NCBI GenBank assembly: GCA_045532175.1
Contig: JAZSFK010000049.1
Location: forward strand, 6,144-70,143
DNA length: 64,000 nt
Source of the DNA: Fimenecus sp045532175
GTDB lineage: Bacteria; Bacillota; Clostridia; Oscillospirales; Acutalibacteraceae
Direction: 5' to 3'
The number at the start of each line of letters is the position of its first letter. Within the stretch, counting starts at the first letter, position 1. A program made the translations under genes and the position numbers. Below the pieces are notes generated by a model. It made no database searches and was not told the origin of the DNA. It saw only the letters and a list, made by a program, of their open reading frames with translations. Positions 33,013-41,143 of the stretch are shown in pieces.

Positions 33013-33657
33013 ATGCCAACAGCAAGTCTTACAAAAATTAAAACGAAAAGCAATAATCTGTATCTTCGTGTTGCGAAGGGACACTTTGCAACAAGCAGTT
33101 CTCACAGTAATTACTATATTGATGTTGCTGCACAAAAATCCCGTCTTTCTGAGGCAAAGGCAGTTGCACAGGAACTTTGTAAAAACCACAAATATAGTAA
33201 TCAGATAATTGACACTATTCTCTGTCTTGACGGAACAGAGGTTGTGGCTACTTGTGTTGCAAATGAGCTTACCAAAAACGACTTTGTCAACATCAATGCA
33301 CATCAGACTATTTATATTGTTACTCCTGAAATCGTAAACGGTTCACAAATTATTTTCAGAGATAACATTGTTAATATGATTAAGGGAAAACACGTGTTAA
33401 TTACTGCAGTTTCAGTAGCATCAGGCAACACAGCAAAGGCTGCTATTGAGGCTATCAAGTACTATGGTGGCGAGGTTGTCGGTATCGCGTCAATCTTCGC
33501 AACAAGTCAGGAATGTGCAGGTCTCGATGTTAATTCTGTTTTCAATCCGAAGGATTTACCTGATTATTTCAGTGTTCCTGCTCATGAATGTCCTCTTTGT
33601 AAGGAAGGCAAAAAGTTGGATGCACTTATTAACTGTCACGGTTTCTCAAAGCTTTAA
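33013..33657 (+). CDS. Phosphoribosyltransferase-like protein (orotate PRTase family)
   Basis: 214 residues. It aligns in overall plan with type I phosphoribosyltransferases annotated as orotate PRTase-like: HSNYYIDVAAQKSRLSEA near the start, IIDTILCLDGTEVVATCVAN, and VLITAVSVASGNTAKAAIEA at the PRPP loop. The PRPP motif normally has two acidic residues (VDDVxTTG); here they are Ala-Val and the threonines become SVASGNT. It ends with an extra CPLCKEGKKLDALIN cysteine pair. ATG 33013 follows GGGAGG (33001-33006); the frame is open upstream but unsupported. Catalytic activity is doubtful, and a nucleotide-sensing role is possible. Confidence 0.72.
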   Translation: MPTASLTKIKTKSNNLYLRVAKGHFATSSSHSNYYIDVAAQKSRLSEAKAVAQELCKNHKYSNQIIDTILCLDGTEVVATCVANELTKNDFVNINAHQTIYIVTPEIVNGSQIIFRDNIVNMIKGKHVLITAVSVASGNTAKAAIEAIKYYGGEVVGIASIFATSQECAGLDVNSVFNPKDLPDYFSVPAHECPLCKEGKKLDALINCHGFSKL

Positions 33658-33668
33658 TCTCGAACAAA

Positions 33669-33691
33669 AGGGAGTGGATTTCCACTCCCTT
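33669..33691 (+). terminator. Intrinsic terminator (plus strand)
   Basis: AGGGAGTGGA and TCCACTCCCT form a perfect stem with a two-base spacer followed by TAATTTAT. It ends the PRTase-like gene. Confidence 0.8.
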
Positions 33692-33709
33692 AATTTATAT
33701 GTAAAACAA

Positions 33710-33741
33710 AAAGTGGTGAAGCATTTCTGTTTCACCACTTT
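33710..33741 (-). terminator. Intrinsic terminator (minus strand)
   Basis: AAAGTGGTGAA pairs with TTCACCACTTT, and on the minus strand it runs into TTTTTGTTTT. It ends the dockerin-protein gene. Confidence 0.82.
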
Positions 33742-33749
33742 GATTTATT

Positions 33750-34805
33750 TTATGATTCCGGATTTTCAGGTTCACCGTAGTTAAGATAACCTGCATCCTT
33801 CCATACAACTGTGAACATAACACGTCCGTCAGGAAGTATTTCTCTTGTGTAGAAGTTGTTTCCCTGGAAGTCAGAATTTGACTTGTTGTATTCCACAAAA
33901 CCGTTGATGTTACCCTTATTATCAGTAACATTCTTAAGTCCTTCTTCAATTCCGTCTGCCATTTGTGAATCCCAAGCAATTACTACTGCCTTGAGAACAT
34001 TTCTTTCAGGGTTACAGATACCGAACTTGAAGCCTGTAAGCCACCAATGCTCCTGCTCATATCTTGTGAAAAGAGGTTCACCCTTGTTGTAATCAGCAGA
34101 TGACTTGTAGTATTCAAAATACATTTCAAGAAGATGCTCGTCTGCAGCACATTTATAGAATACTGAATCAGCATTTGCAGGGTCTTTTGTATAAACACCT
34201 AACTCTGCACCTTCAAGAACACCGTACTGACCCTTCCACCACTGAAGTCTCCAAAGGAGTCCGTCATACTCAAAGTCAATCTTAAGAGTCATATACTCCA
34301 TAAGGGCATAAGCAGCAGCTATATCATAAAGGTCTGTGAAACCAAAATATCTCTGCCATGGGTTCAGGTGTGTATAGTAAATATTCTGTTCCGCATCATA
34401 CGCATAACCAAAAAGCGCAAGAACCTTGTGAAGGTCACTCTCGTTTGTTGGCGGTGTTTCGGGAATAACCGGAGTTTCAGGTTCGTCACCCGGTTCATCA
34501 GGTGTCTCTTCAGGTGGTGCGATTTCACCAAAAGAGCCTGTTGTTGCGAAACGAAGAATGTAACGTGCATCAATTGCAGTTACCTTGCCGTCACCGTTAA
34601 TATCAGTAGCCTCAATAAGGTCGTCGTCTGCTTCTCTTATACCTGCCGCAATCTGTAAGGCAATTCGTGCATCAATAGCAGTGATTGCACCGTCGCCGTT
34701 AGCATCACCAAAGCTGAGTGATGCTGCTGTTGCTGCGATTCCACCCATCGGAATTGCGGTAACAACTATAACTAATGCAAGTAAAAATGAAAAATACTTT
34801 TTCAT
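33750..34805 (-). CDS. Secreted protein with N-terminal dockerin and C-terminal DUF4474-like domain
   Basis: About 351 residues. A signal peptide (MKKYFSFLLALVIVVTAIPM, cleavage near AATAAS) is followed directly by a type I dockerin. This has two EF-hand-like repeats, DANGDGAITAIDARIALQIA and DINGDGKVTAIDARYILRFA, at residues 25-80. A Pro/Glu/Thr linker (PDEPGDEPETPVIPETPP) follows. The C-terminal 200 residues share WxxWKGxY, GAELGVY, FYKCAADEHLLEM and EHWWLTGFKF with the protein at 8814-10004. Dockerins usually sit at the C-terminus, so this placement is unusual. ATG 34805 follows GAGGTG. No catalytic residues are recognisable. Confidence 0.85.
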   Translation of the reverse strand: MKKYFSFLLALVIVVTAIPMGGIAATAASLSFGDANGDGAITAIDARIALQIAAGIREADDDLIEATDINGDGKVTAIDARYILRFATTGSFGEIAPPEETPDEPGDEPETPVIPETPPTNESDLHKVLALFGYAYDAEQNIYYTHLNPWQRYFGFTDLYDIAAAYALMEYMTLKIDFEYDGLLWRLQWWKGQYGVLEGAELGVYTKDPANADSVFYKCAADEHLLEMYFEYYKSSADYNKGEPLFTRYEQEHWWLTGFKFGICNPERNVLKAVVIAWDSQMADGIEEGLKNVTDNKGNINGFVEYNKSNSDFQGNNFYTREILPDGRVMFTVVWKDAGYLNYGEPENPES

Positions 34806-34900
34806 TTTGTCACCTCTTTCTAAAAGATTACCATAATACATAGTATATTATCCCATATAATATATTCTTTGTCAAGAAACGAAAAGACAGAATATGTCTA

Positions 34901-35386
34901 TTATCTTTCTGTCTCACGTTTCATCTGTGAAAATCTTTCACCCCAAGAATTTGCCCAGCTTTCGCAATAAAGCTTATAATATGAAACATTGTTCTTTTCA
35001 CGGTACTTTCTGAAACAATTGCACCAAATCATTGACGGCAGTGCGACAACAACATAATAAAGAGGCCCTAAAACCAGGCATTGCCATGTATGTCCGTACT
35101 CATGGATTCTTGTGTTATAAGTCCACACCTTATTCGGATGGTCCCCTCGCATAAAGATAAAGAGTCCCATTGAAAGTCCTCCCTGTTTCCAAGGAAGATA
35201 AACAATATTTGCATAACCGAATTTACTGTGTGGTCGCTTTAAAACCTTTGTGCAGATAAGATAAGCAATTCCACCCACAAGATTTACAGGTAAACACCAA
35301 GTCCATTGAACAAGATAGAAGAATAAGTCATATAATTTGCTTCTTTTTACCGTTGGTGCTGTTTGTGTTATATCAATTTTAGTCAT
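34901..35386 (-). CDS. Membrane protein with HEXXH motif, function unknown
   Basis: 161 residues with about three hydrophobic segments (near 20-48, 65-78 and 108-125). Between the second and third lies RIHEYGHTWQCLVLGPLYY. HEYGH is an HEXXH zinc-binding signature, followed by a conserved-looking LGPLYY...LPSMIWC segment and a late CESWANSWGERF. The third metal ligand could be the glutamate in CESWANSW. This suggests a small integral membrane metallohydrolase, but I know of no characterised member. It follows the GPH transporter gene by 12 bases, so the two are probably co-expressed. Confidence 0.65.
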   Translation of the reverse strand: MTKIDITQTAPTVKRSKLYDLFFYLVQWTWCLPVNLVGGIAYLICTKVLKRPHSKFGYANIVYLPWKQGGLSMGLFIFMRGDHPNKVWTYNTRIHEYGHTWQCLVLGPLYYVVVALPSMIWCNCFRKYREKNNVSYYKLYCESWANSWGERFSQMKRETER

Positions 35387-35398
35387 AGTCTTCTCCCC

Positions 35399-37051
35399 TT
35401 ATTCTGCCTTTGACATTAATTCCTTTTTAAGCATTTCTGCCTCAATAAGAATAATATAATTTCCGTTTTCGTCTTTTTCAAGAGTATGTCCCTGACTTTC
35501 ATCGTTATCCTTTCCGAGCCAAGTGTCCTCAAGTTTCTGACCTGAAAGTGTTTCACAGCATTTTTTCTCCTCAGGAGTTAAAGTTACGCTACCATACTTA
35601 TGTTTTGTGGCAATTGCGGCACGAATCAATGTGTGGTCATCCTTTGTCATCTTAAATCTTCTTAAAAGAATGTATGAAATCAAGGCACAAACCATCGGAA
35701 TGAGTGCTACACAAAGGCGAATACCGAAAATTGCAGCATCAGACTGCTGTACAAATTCAGTTGCCTCGCTCTTTGTATCAAGTCCGAAACCACCCAAAAT
35801 AAGTGTAACGATAAATGTGTTGATACCACCTGTCACCTGCTTAACCATTGTGTTGCAGGTTGAAACAACACCCTCACGTCTGCGACCTGTAATCAATTCA
35901 TCAACGTCAGTAAGGTCAGGGAAAACATTGTTGCAAACAAATCCGATACCACTCATACCAAACGGATAGAAAGTAACACCCAAAATCATAAGCAACATCA
36001 TATATGTAGCCTTTGGTGTACCCGGCTGACTTGCCTGCACAATAAGTCCGATGGCAAGACCGATAATCATAAACGGTGTCACTATTGTACCGCATTTTTT
36101 CTTGCCGTGCTTCATTGTAAGCATATAGTTAAGCGGGAATGCTGCAGTTTCAAAAATTCCCGCAAAAGTATTGAAAATAGGATAGTATTTATACTGATTT
36201 GCAAGGAAGGTTACATAGTAAATATATGTTGTTGAATAGAAGCTTCTTGCAGTTTCCCAGAAAAAGCTGATTCCGAAATATTGGCGGAAGGATTTGCTTT
36301 TAAACACAAGAAAATATTCATTAAATGCTGCCTTTAAATCCAACTTCTCGTTCTTCATATCCAATGAACTTGGTTCTTTAACGAGCTTGAAGGTGCTGTA
36401 AATTGCCACGGAATACATTGTTGCAAGTAAAACACCTGTTACAAGGAACGGCATTTTCGCATCTCTTGTGAGTCCGTCGGAAAATCCGAAAATTGAAAGC
36501 ATTACAAGTAGAATTATATACGACGGAATCATACCGCAGGAGTTGAAAATATAGCTTACTGAAGTGTATTGTGTTCTCTTGTTATATTCAGGTGCAAGTT
36601 CAGGAAGCATTGCTGTATGAGGTACTGTTATAATTGTGTAAGCCGTTTTGTAAAGCACATAGGCAAATACAAAATATGCAACAGTCATATACGGATGCTT
36701 TTCACCGTCAAGCCCAAAGGAATTCCAAAGCATTATATATGATACAAAAACAAGAGGAATACCCCATTTGAGATATGCACGATGACGACCGTATTTTGAA
36801 CGGGTACGGTCGGTTATAATCCCCATAATGGGGTCGTTTATCCCGTCCCATACAACTGCAACCATTGTTATAAAACCTGCAAAGCGGATATCAAGCCCAA
36901 CAACACGTGTAAGGAAAATACTGAAATACATACTTATTATGTATCCTGCACCGCCAAGGAAAATATTGGTATAGCAATAGTTTATCATAGGCACAACTGT
37001 TTCCTTAAACGTACCCTCAATGCCTATTGCCTTTTTAAACTTTTCAACCAT
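35399..37051 (-). CDS. GPH-family sugar:cation symporter (third copy)
   Basis: 550 residues, about 12 helices, with a long charged cytoplasmic C-terminus (about 465-550). The signature after helix 2 is WDGINDPIMGIITDRTRSKYGRHRAYLKWG, a GPH-family hallmark; only its first part is needed for recognition (WDGINDPIMG, then RTRSKYGRHR). This is a more classical GPH protein than the pair at 2219 and 4779. The substrate is unknown. The HEXXH membrane protein gene follows closely. Confidence 0.87.
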   Translation of the reverse strand: MVEKFKKAIGIEGTFKETVVPMINYCYTNIFLGGAGYIISMYFSIFLTRVVGLDIRFAGFITMVAVVWDGINDPIMGIITDRTRSKYGRHRAYLKWGIPLVFVSYIMLWNSFGLDGEKHPYMTVAYFVFAYVLYKTAYTIITVPHTAMLPELAPEYNKRTQYTSVSYIFNSCGMIPSYIILLVMLSIFGFSDGLTRDAKMPFLVTGVLLATMYSVAIYSTFKLVKEPSSLDMKNEKLDLKAAFNEYFLVFKSKSFRQYFGISFFWETARSFYSTTYIYYVTFLANQYKYYPIFNTFAGIFETAAFPLNYMLTMKHGKKKCGTIVTPFMIIGLAIGLIVQASQPGTPKATYMMLLMILGVTFYPFGMSGIGFVCNNVFPDLTDVDELITGRRREGVVSTCNTMVKQVTGGINTFIVTLILGGFGLDTKSEATEFVQQSDAAIFGIRLCVALIPMVCALISYILLRRFKMTKDDHTLIRAAIATKHKYGSVTLTPEEKKCCETLSGQKLEDTWLGKDNDESQGHTLEKDENGNYIILIEAEMLKKELMSKAE

Positions 37052-37074
37052 AATCTCACCTGAATTATCTAATT

Positions 37075-37105
37075 AAAAAACTGCACTACAATATATGTAA
37101 TGCAG
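37075..37105 (-). terminator. Intrinsic terminator after the lipid kinase gene
   Basis: Read on the minus strand, CTGCATTACA and TGTAGTGCAG form a stem followed by six T residues. It separates dagK-like and GPH genes. Confidence 0.85.
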
Positions 37106-37116
37106 ATTTCTGTTTT

Positions 37117-38025
37117 TTAATCGTCTTCACCTACAAAAATCTCAACTGCATTTTCGCATGTGTTTACTTCAACAAAGTCGTGGAATCCTCCGTTTTCACC
37201 GTCAAGAACCCAGTTAACCTTGTCTTCAAAATAGAATTTGAATCTTTTGCCACGTTTTACAATAAGGTACTTATTATCAAGGACTTCCCTTGTAATAAAC
37301 ATAGCATTTAAAATGGAAACAAGCTGTGCAGGGTTCTTAGGCATACGAATCATAGCGAGTTCGTGATAACCGTCATCAAATTCTACTCCTGCTTTTTTAA
37401 GCACAGGAAATCCTGCAACGGAATACGAGTTTGAAACACCGCCATAGAAGAATTTACCCTCTATAATTTCGCCGTCATCACATTCAACCTTTGCCTTGAA
37501 GCCTTTAATGGAAAATGCCTCCTTGGCTGACTCCCAATAATAAGCACCTCTGCCGATTTTGTTCTTCAAAGACTGCTTTGCCTTATAGGAAACGTCGCAG
37601 AGATTACCGAAGCAGGAAACATAAATAAAAGATTCCTGTCCGTTGAAATCACCGATATCAATGGCTCTTGTCTTCCCATCAATAACAGCCTCAATAGCAT
37701 CTTCAGGGTCTGTCGGAATGTGCAAGGAATTAGCAAAGTCATTGGTTGTACCAAATGGAATATAGCCGATTTTTACATCCAACTTCATTTCCATAACACC
37801 GCAGATAGTTTCCTTTAATGTGCCGTCCCCACCGCAACAGATGATTACTTCATTACCCTCACCATATTTTTTTGTGACGTAATATGCATTCTTATCAATC
37901 TCTGTGTATTTAACACTCACGCTATAATCTGCTTCTTCAAGTTTTTTAGTAATCTTGGGAAGAAAATCAACAGATTTACGCTTACCCGCAATAGGATTGA
38001 TAATCAGCAAAAGGTTCTTAGACAT
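37117..38025 (-). CDS. Diacylglycerol/lipid kinase family protein (YegS/DgkB-like)
   Basis: 302-residue cytoplasmic lipid kinase. It opens LLLIINPIAGKRKS (NPxAG), has the nucleotide-binding CCGGDGTLKETICG near residue 62, and shows IPFGTTNDFANSL near 88 and AIDIGDFNG near 120. In Firmicutes these enzymes rephosphorylate diacylglycerol released during lipoteichoic acid synthesis or act on related lipids. It is one base downstream of the glycyl-tRNA synthetase stop and therefore in its operon. Confidence 0.92.
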   Translation of the reverse strand: MSKNLLLIINPIAGKRKSVDFLPKITKKLEEADYSVSVKYTEIDKNAYYVTKKYGEGNEVIICCGGDGTLKETICGVMEMKLDVKIGYIPFGTTNDFANSLHIPTDPEDAIEAVIDGKTRAIDIGDFNGQESFIYVSCFGNLCDVSYKAKQSLKNKIGRGAYYWESAKEAFSIKGFKAKVECDDGEIIEGKFFYGGVSNSYSVAGFPVLKKAGVEFDDGYHELAMIRMPKNPAQLVSILNAMFITREVLDNKYLIVKRGKRFKFYFEDKVNWVLDGENGGFHDFVEVNTCENAVEIFVGEDD

Positions 38026-38026
38026 A

Positions 38027-39427
38027 TCAGAACTCCAATTTCTTATTTATATATTCAACCAAACGGTCGATAGGCATTCTTACCTGTTCCATTGTATCCC
38101 TGTCACGAACTGTTACACAGTTATCTGCTTCTGTTTCGTCATCACCAACAGTCTGGAAGTCAACTGTGATACAGAATGGTGTACCGATTTCGTCCTGACG
38201 ACGATATCTCTTACCGATTGAACCTGCGTCATCATATTCAACATTGAAATATTTTGAAAGCATTTCGTAAATCTCATCTGCTTTATCACCGAGTTTCTTT
38301 GAAAGAGGAAGAACTGCAGCCTTAACGGGTGCAATTGCAGGGTGGAAATGCATAACAACACGAGTATCGTTCTTTTCTGCATCCACAACTTCTTCGTCAT
38401 AAGCTTCTGTTAAGAGTGCAAGGAAAAGACGCTCAACACCAAGAGATGGCTCGATAACATAAGGAATGTATTTTTCGTTTGTAGCTTGGTCGAAATATTC
38501 AAGTGCCTTACCGCTTGTGTTTGCGTGCTGAGTAAGGTCATAGTCAGTTCTGTCAGCAATACCCCAAAGTTCACCCCAACCGAATGGGAAAAGATATTCA
38601 AAGTCGGTTGTTGCCTTTGAATAGAAGCAAAGTTCTTCAGGGTCGTGGTCACGAAGACGAAGATTTTCAGGCTTGATGTTAAGAGAATAGAGCCAGTCAC
38701 GGCAGAATGCTCTCCAATATTCAAACCATTCAAGGTCAGTACCAGGTTTGCAGAAGAATTCAAGTTCCATCTGTTCAAATTCACGAACACGGAAAATGAA
38801 CTTACCCGGAGTGATTTCGTTACGGAAAGATTTACCAATCTGTGCAACACCGAATGGCACCTTTCTTCTTGTTGTTCTCTGAACATTCTGGAAGTTTACG
38901 AAAATGCCCTGTGCTGTTTCAGGACGAAGGTAGATTTCAGATGTTGAATCCTCTGTAACACCTTGGAATGTCTTGAACATAAGGTTGAATTGACGAATAT
39001 CAGTAAAGTTATGAGCACCGCAATCAGGACAAGGAATAGCATGTTCTTTAATGTAGTTTGCCATTTCTTCGTTTGACCAACCTGCAACGTTTGTACCATC
39101 AAAGTTTTCGATAAGATTGTCTGCACGGTGACGAGTCTTACACTGACAACAGTCCATAAGCGGGTCAGAGAAACCGCCAAGGTGACCGGATGCCACCCAT
39201 GTCTGTGGATTCATAAGAATTGCAGAATCAAGACCTACGTTGTATTTGTTTTCTTGGATAAATTTCTTTCTCCAAGCCTTTTTGATATTCTCTTTAAGTT
39301 CAACACCCAATGGGCCGTAGTCCCAAGTGTTTGCAAGACCACCGTAGATTTCACTACCTGCGTATACGAAACCTCTGCCCTTTGAGAGAGCAACGAGTTT
39401 TTCAAGTGTTTTTTCTGTGTTAATCAT
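38027..39427 (-). CDS. glyQS: Glycyl-tRNA synthetase, single-chain type
   Basis: Class II aminoacyl-tRNA synthetase, 466 residues, dimeric eukaryote/archaea-like type used by many Firmicutes. Landmarks are LSKGRGFVYAGSEIYGGLAN at the start, WVASGHLGGFSDPL, LRPETAQGIFVNF, motif 2 FRNEITPGKFIFRVREFEQM, the later VIEPSLGVERLFLALL motif 3 region, and a C-terminal anticodon-binding domain with RYRRQDEIGTPFCITVD. All are normal. No T-box leader is visible in the short (47-base) spacer upstream. Confidence 0.97.
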   Translation of the reverse strand: MINTEKTLEKLVALSKGRGFVYAGSEIYGGLANTWDYGPLGVELKENIKKAWRKKFIQENKYNVGLDSAILMNPQTWVASGHLGGFSDPLMDCCQCKTRHRADNLIENFDGTNVAGWSNEEMANYIKEHAIPCPDCGAHNFTDIRQFNLMFKTFQGVTEDSTSEIYLRPETAQGIFVNFQNVQRTTRRKVPFGVAQIGKSFRNEITPGKFIFRVREFEQMELEFFCKPGTDLEWFEYWRAFCRDWLYSLNIKPENLRLRDHDPEELCFYSKATTDFEYLFPFGWGELWGIADRTDYDLTQHANTSGKALEYFDQATNEKYIPYVIEPSLGVERLFLALLTEAYDEEVVDAEKNDTRVVMHFHPAIAPVKAAVLPLSKKLGDKADEIYEMLSKYFNVEYDDAGSIGKRYRRQDEIGTPFCITVDFQTVGDDETEADNCVTVRDRDTMEQVRMPIDRLVEYINKKLEF

Positions 39428-39474
39428 AACTGATTTTCATTCCTTTATAAAATTATTGGTTATTTATTACTTAA

Positions 39475-41007
39475 TTAATCAACTTTACCTGCTTTTACTG
39501 CTTCGAAATCCTCAACAATTTCTTTTTCAGGTGCTTTTGTAAGAAGGGATACAACAACGATTGCTATTGATGCGAGAATGAATGCAGGAAGAAGTTCATA
39601 AATTGCAAATACACCACCGAGACCAGCGATTACATATTTCCATACAAAAATCATAACGCCACCTACAACCATACCTGCAAGTGCACCCCACTTGTTTGTA
39701 CGCTTCCAGAAAAGTGCAAAAAGAACAACAGGACCGAATGCAGCACCGAAACCTGCCCAAGCAAAAGACACGATTTCAAAAACAGAACCCTCATCCTTTG
39801 CCCAGATAATACCAACAATTGCAATAACAACAACTGTTAAACGAGCAACTAACATTGATGTCTTCTGTGAAAGGTTTTTACCGAAGAATTCTTTAACAAT
39901 ATTCTGTGAAACTGCTGATGATGCAGCAAGAAGCTGTGAGTCGGCAGTTGACATTGTTGCAGCAAGGATACCTGCAAGGATTACACCTGCTACGATTGCA
40001 AGAATTGCACTGTTGTCACTGATAAGCTTTGCAATTTCAATAATAATTCTCTGTGAATTTGCATTATCAAGTGCGATAACACCATTCTTTACAGCTGCTG
40101 AACCAACAACACCAATCAAAATTGCAACTGCCATTGAGATGAACACCCATACTGTAGCAATTCTGCGAGATGTCTTTAACTTATTCTTATCGTTAATAGC
40201 CATAAATCTTAAAAGAATATGTGGCATACCAAAATATCCAAGACCCCATGCAAGAGTTGATGCAACTGTTAATGCACTGTATGGTGTACTTGCATTTGCT
40301 GATGGGTCATAAGTGTTGAAAAATTCAAGGAAACCGGGCATTGAGTTTGCGTTTGTAACAACATTATCCCAACCGCCTGCATAGCTTATGCCAAAACCAA
40401 CAACTACTACAAGAGCAATTGTCATAACAATTGACTGAATAAGGTCAGTTGTTGATGCCGCAAGAAAACCACCGAGAGTGGTATATGCAACAATAACAAC
40501 AGCACTTACAACCATTGCTGTAAAATAGTCAACACCGAAAAGGCTTGAGAAAAGTGTTCCGCAAGCATTGAAGCCTGATGCTGTGTAAGGAACAAAGAAA
40601 ACAAGAATAACAAGTCCTGCAATTAAAGAAAGAAGATTTTTCTTGTCTCCGAATCTCTTGGAGAAGAATTCAGGAATTGTAACTGCGTCAAGTTTTTGTG
40701 AATACATTCTGATTTTCTTCGCAACGATAAACCAGTTTACCCATGTACCGATACCGAGACCGATTGCAGTCCAGCTTGCTTCTGCAAGACCGTAAACCAA
40801 TGCAACACCGGGAAGTCCCATAAGTAACCAGCTACTCATATCTGATGCTTCGGCACTCATTGCAGTAACAAGTGGTCCTAATTTTCTGTCACCGAGATAA
40901 AAGTCATCCGTGCTTTTATTTTTCTTTGAATAAACTGCTCCAATTACAACCATTGCCAAAAGGTAAACTGCAATTGTAACAATCATTATGATAGCTGTTG
41001 AAGTCAT
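39475..41007 (-). CDS. putP: Sodium/proline symporter
   Basis: About 510 residues, SSS-family Na+/solute symporter with 13 expected helices. Signatures are TDDFYLGDRKLGPLVTAMSA, EASDMSSWLLMGLPG (Na+ site), LDAVTIPEFFSKRFGDK and the proline-symporter region SWAFAGFGAAFGP-type (here SFAWAGFGAAFGPVVLFAL). ATG 41007 is chosen because AGGAGG abuts an ATG at 41016 but is nine bases from this one. It carries its own promoter next to the terminator of the upstream gene. Role: proline scavenging or osmoprotection. Confidence 0.93.
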   Translation of the reverse strand: MTSTAIIMIVTIAVYLLAMVVIGAVYSKKNKSTDDFYLGDRKLGPLVTAMSAEASDMSSWLLMGLPGVALVYGLAEASWTAIGLGIGTWVNWFIVAKKIRMYSQKLDAVTIPEFFSKRFGDKKNLLSLIAGLVILVFFVPYTASGFNACGTLFSSLFGVDYFTAMVVSAVVIVAYTTLGGFLAASTTDLIQSIVMTIALVVVVGFGISYAGGWDNVVTNANSMPGFLEFFNTYDPSANASTPYSALTVASTLAWGLGYFGMPHILLRFMAINDKNKLKTSRRIATVWVFISMAVAILIGVVGSAAVKNGVIALDNANSQRIIIEIAKLISDNSAILAIVAGVILAGILAATMSTADSQLLAASSAVSQNIVKEFFGKNLSQKTSMLVARLTVVVIAIVGIIWAKDEGSVFEIVSFAWAGFGAAFGPVVLFALFWKRTNKWGALAGMVVGGVMIFVWKYVIAGLGGVFAIYELLPAFILASIAIVVVSLLTKAPEKEIVEDFEAVKAGKVD

Positions 41008-41038
41008 AATCTTCATCCTCCTAGGTATTTCCGTTAGT

Positions 41039-41067
41039 GGTATATTACTCCACTATATAAATATACC
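41039..41067. promoter_or_regulatory. Palindrome in the putP leader, candidate operator
   Basis: GGTATAT (41039-41045) and ATATACC (41061-41067) are inverted repeats just downstream of the -10 box of putP. A nested TAGTGG...CCACTA overlaps them. This position would suit a repressor site, but no regulator is identified. Confidence 0.4.
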
Positions 41068-41072
41068 ATTGT

Positions 41073-41101
41073 ATTATAATAAAAAAAAAGTGATTTGTAA
41101 A
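41073..41101 (-). promoter_or_regulatory. putP promoter embedded in upstream terminator
   Basis: Minus strand TTTACA (41101-41096) and TATAAT (41078-41073) are spaced 17 bases apart. The -35 box lies in the stem of the terminator at 41081-41123. Confidence 0.7.
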
Positions 41102-41123
41102 GCATTTAAGCCCTACAAATCAC
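41081..41123 (-). terminator. Intrinsic terminator after the E2-like gene
   Basis: On the minus strand GTGATTTGTA (41123-41114) pairs with TACAAATCAC (41099-41090), followed by nine T residues. Confidence 0.9.
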
Positions 41124-41143
41124 CATATTTTTACAAATTTATT

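Noticed and set aside
39428..39474. Glycine T-box or riboswitch before glyQS
   Set aside because: The spacer to the upstream gene is only 47 bases, with no T-box sequence or specifier stem.
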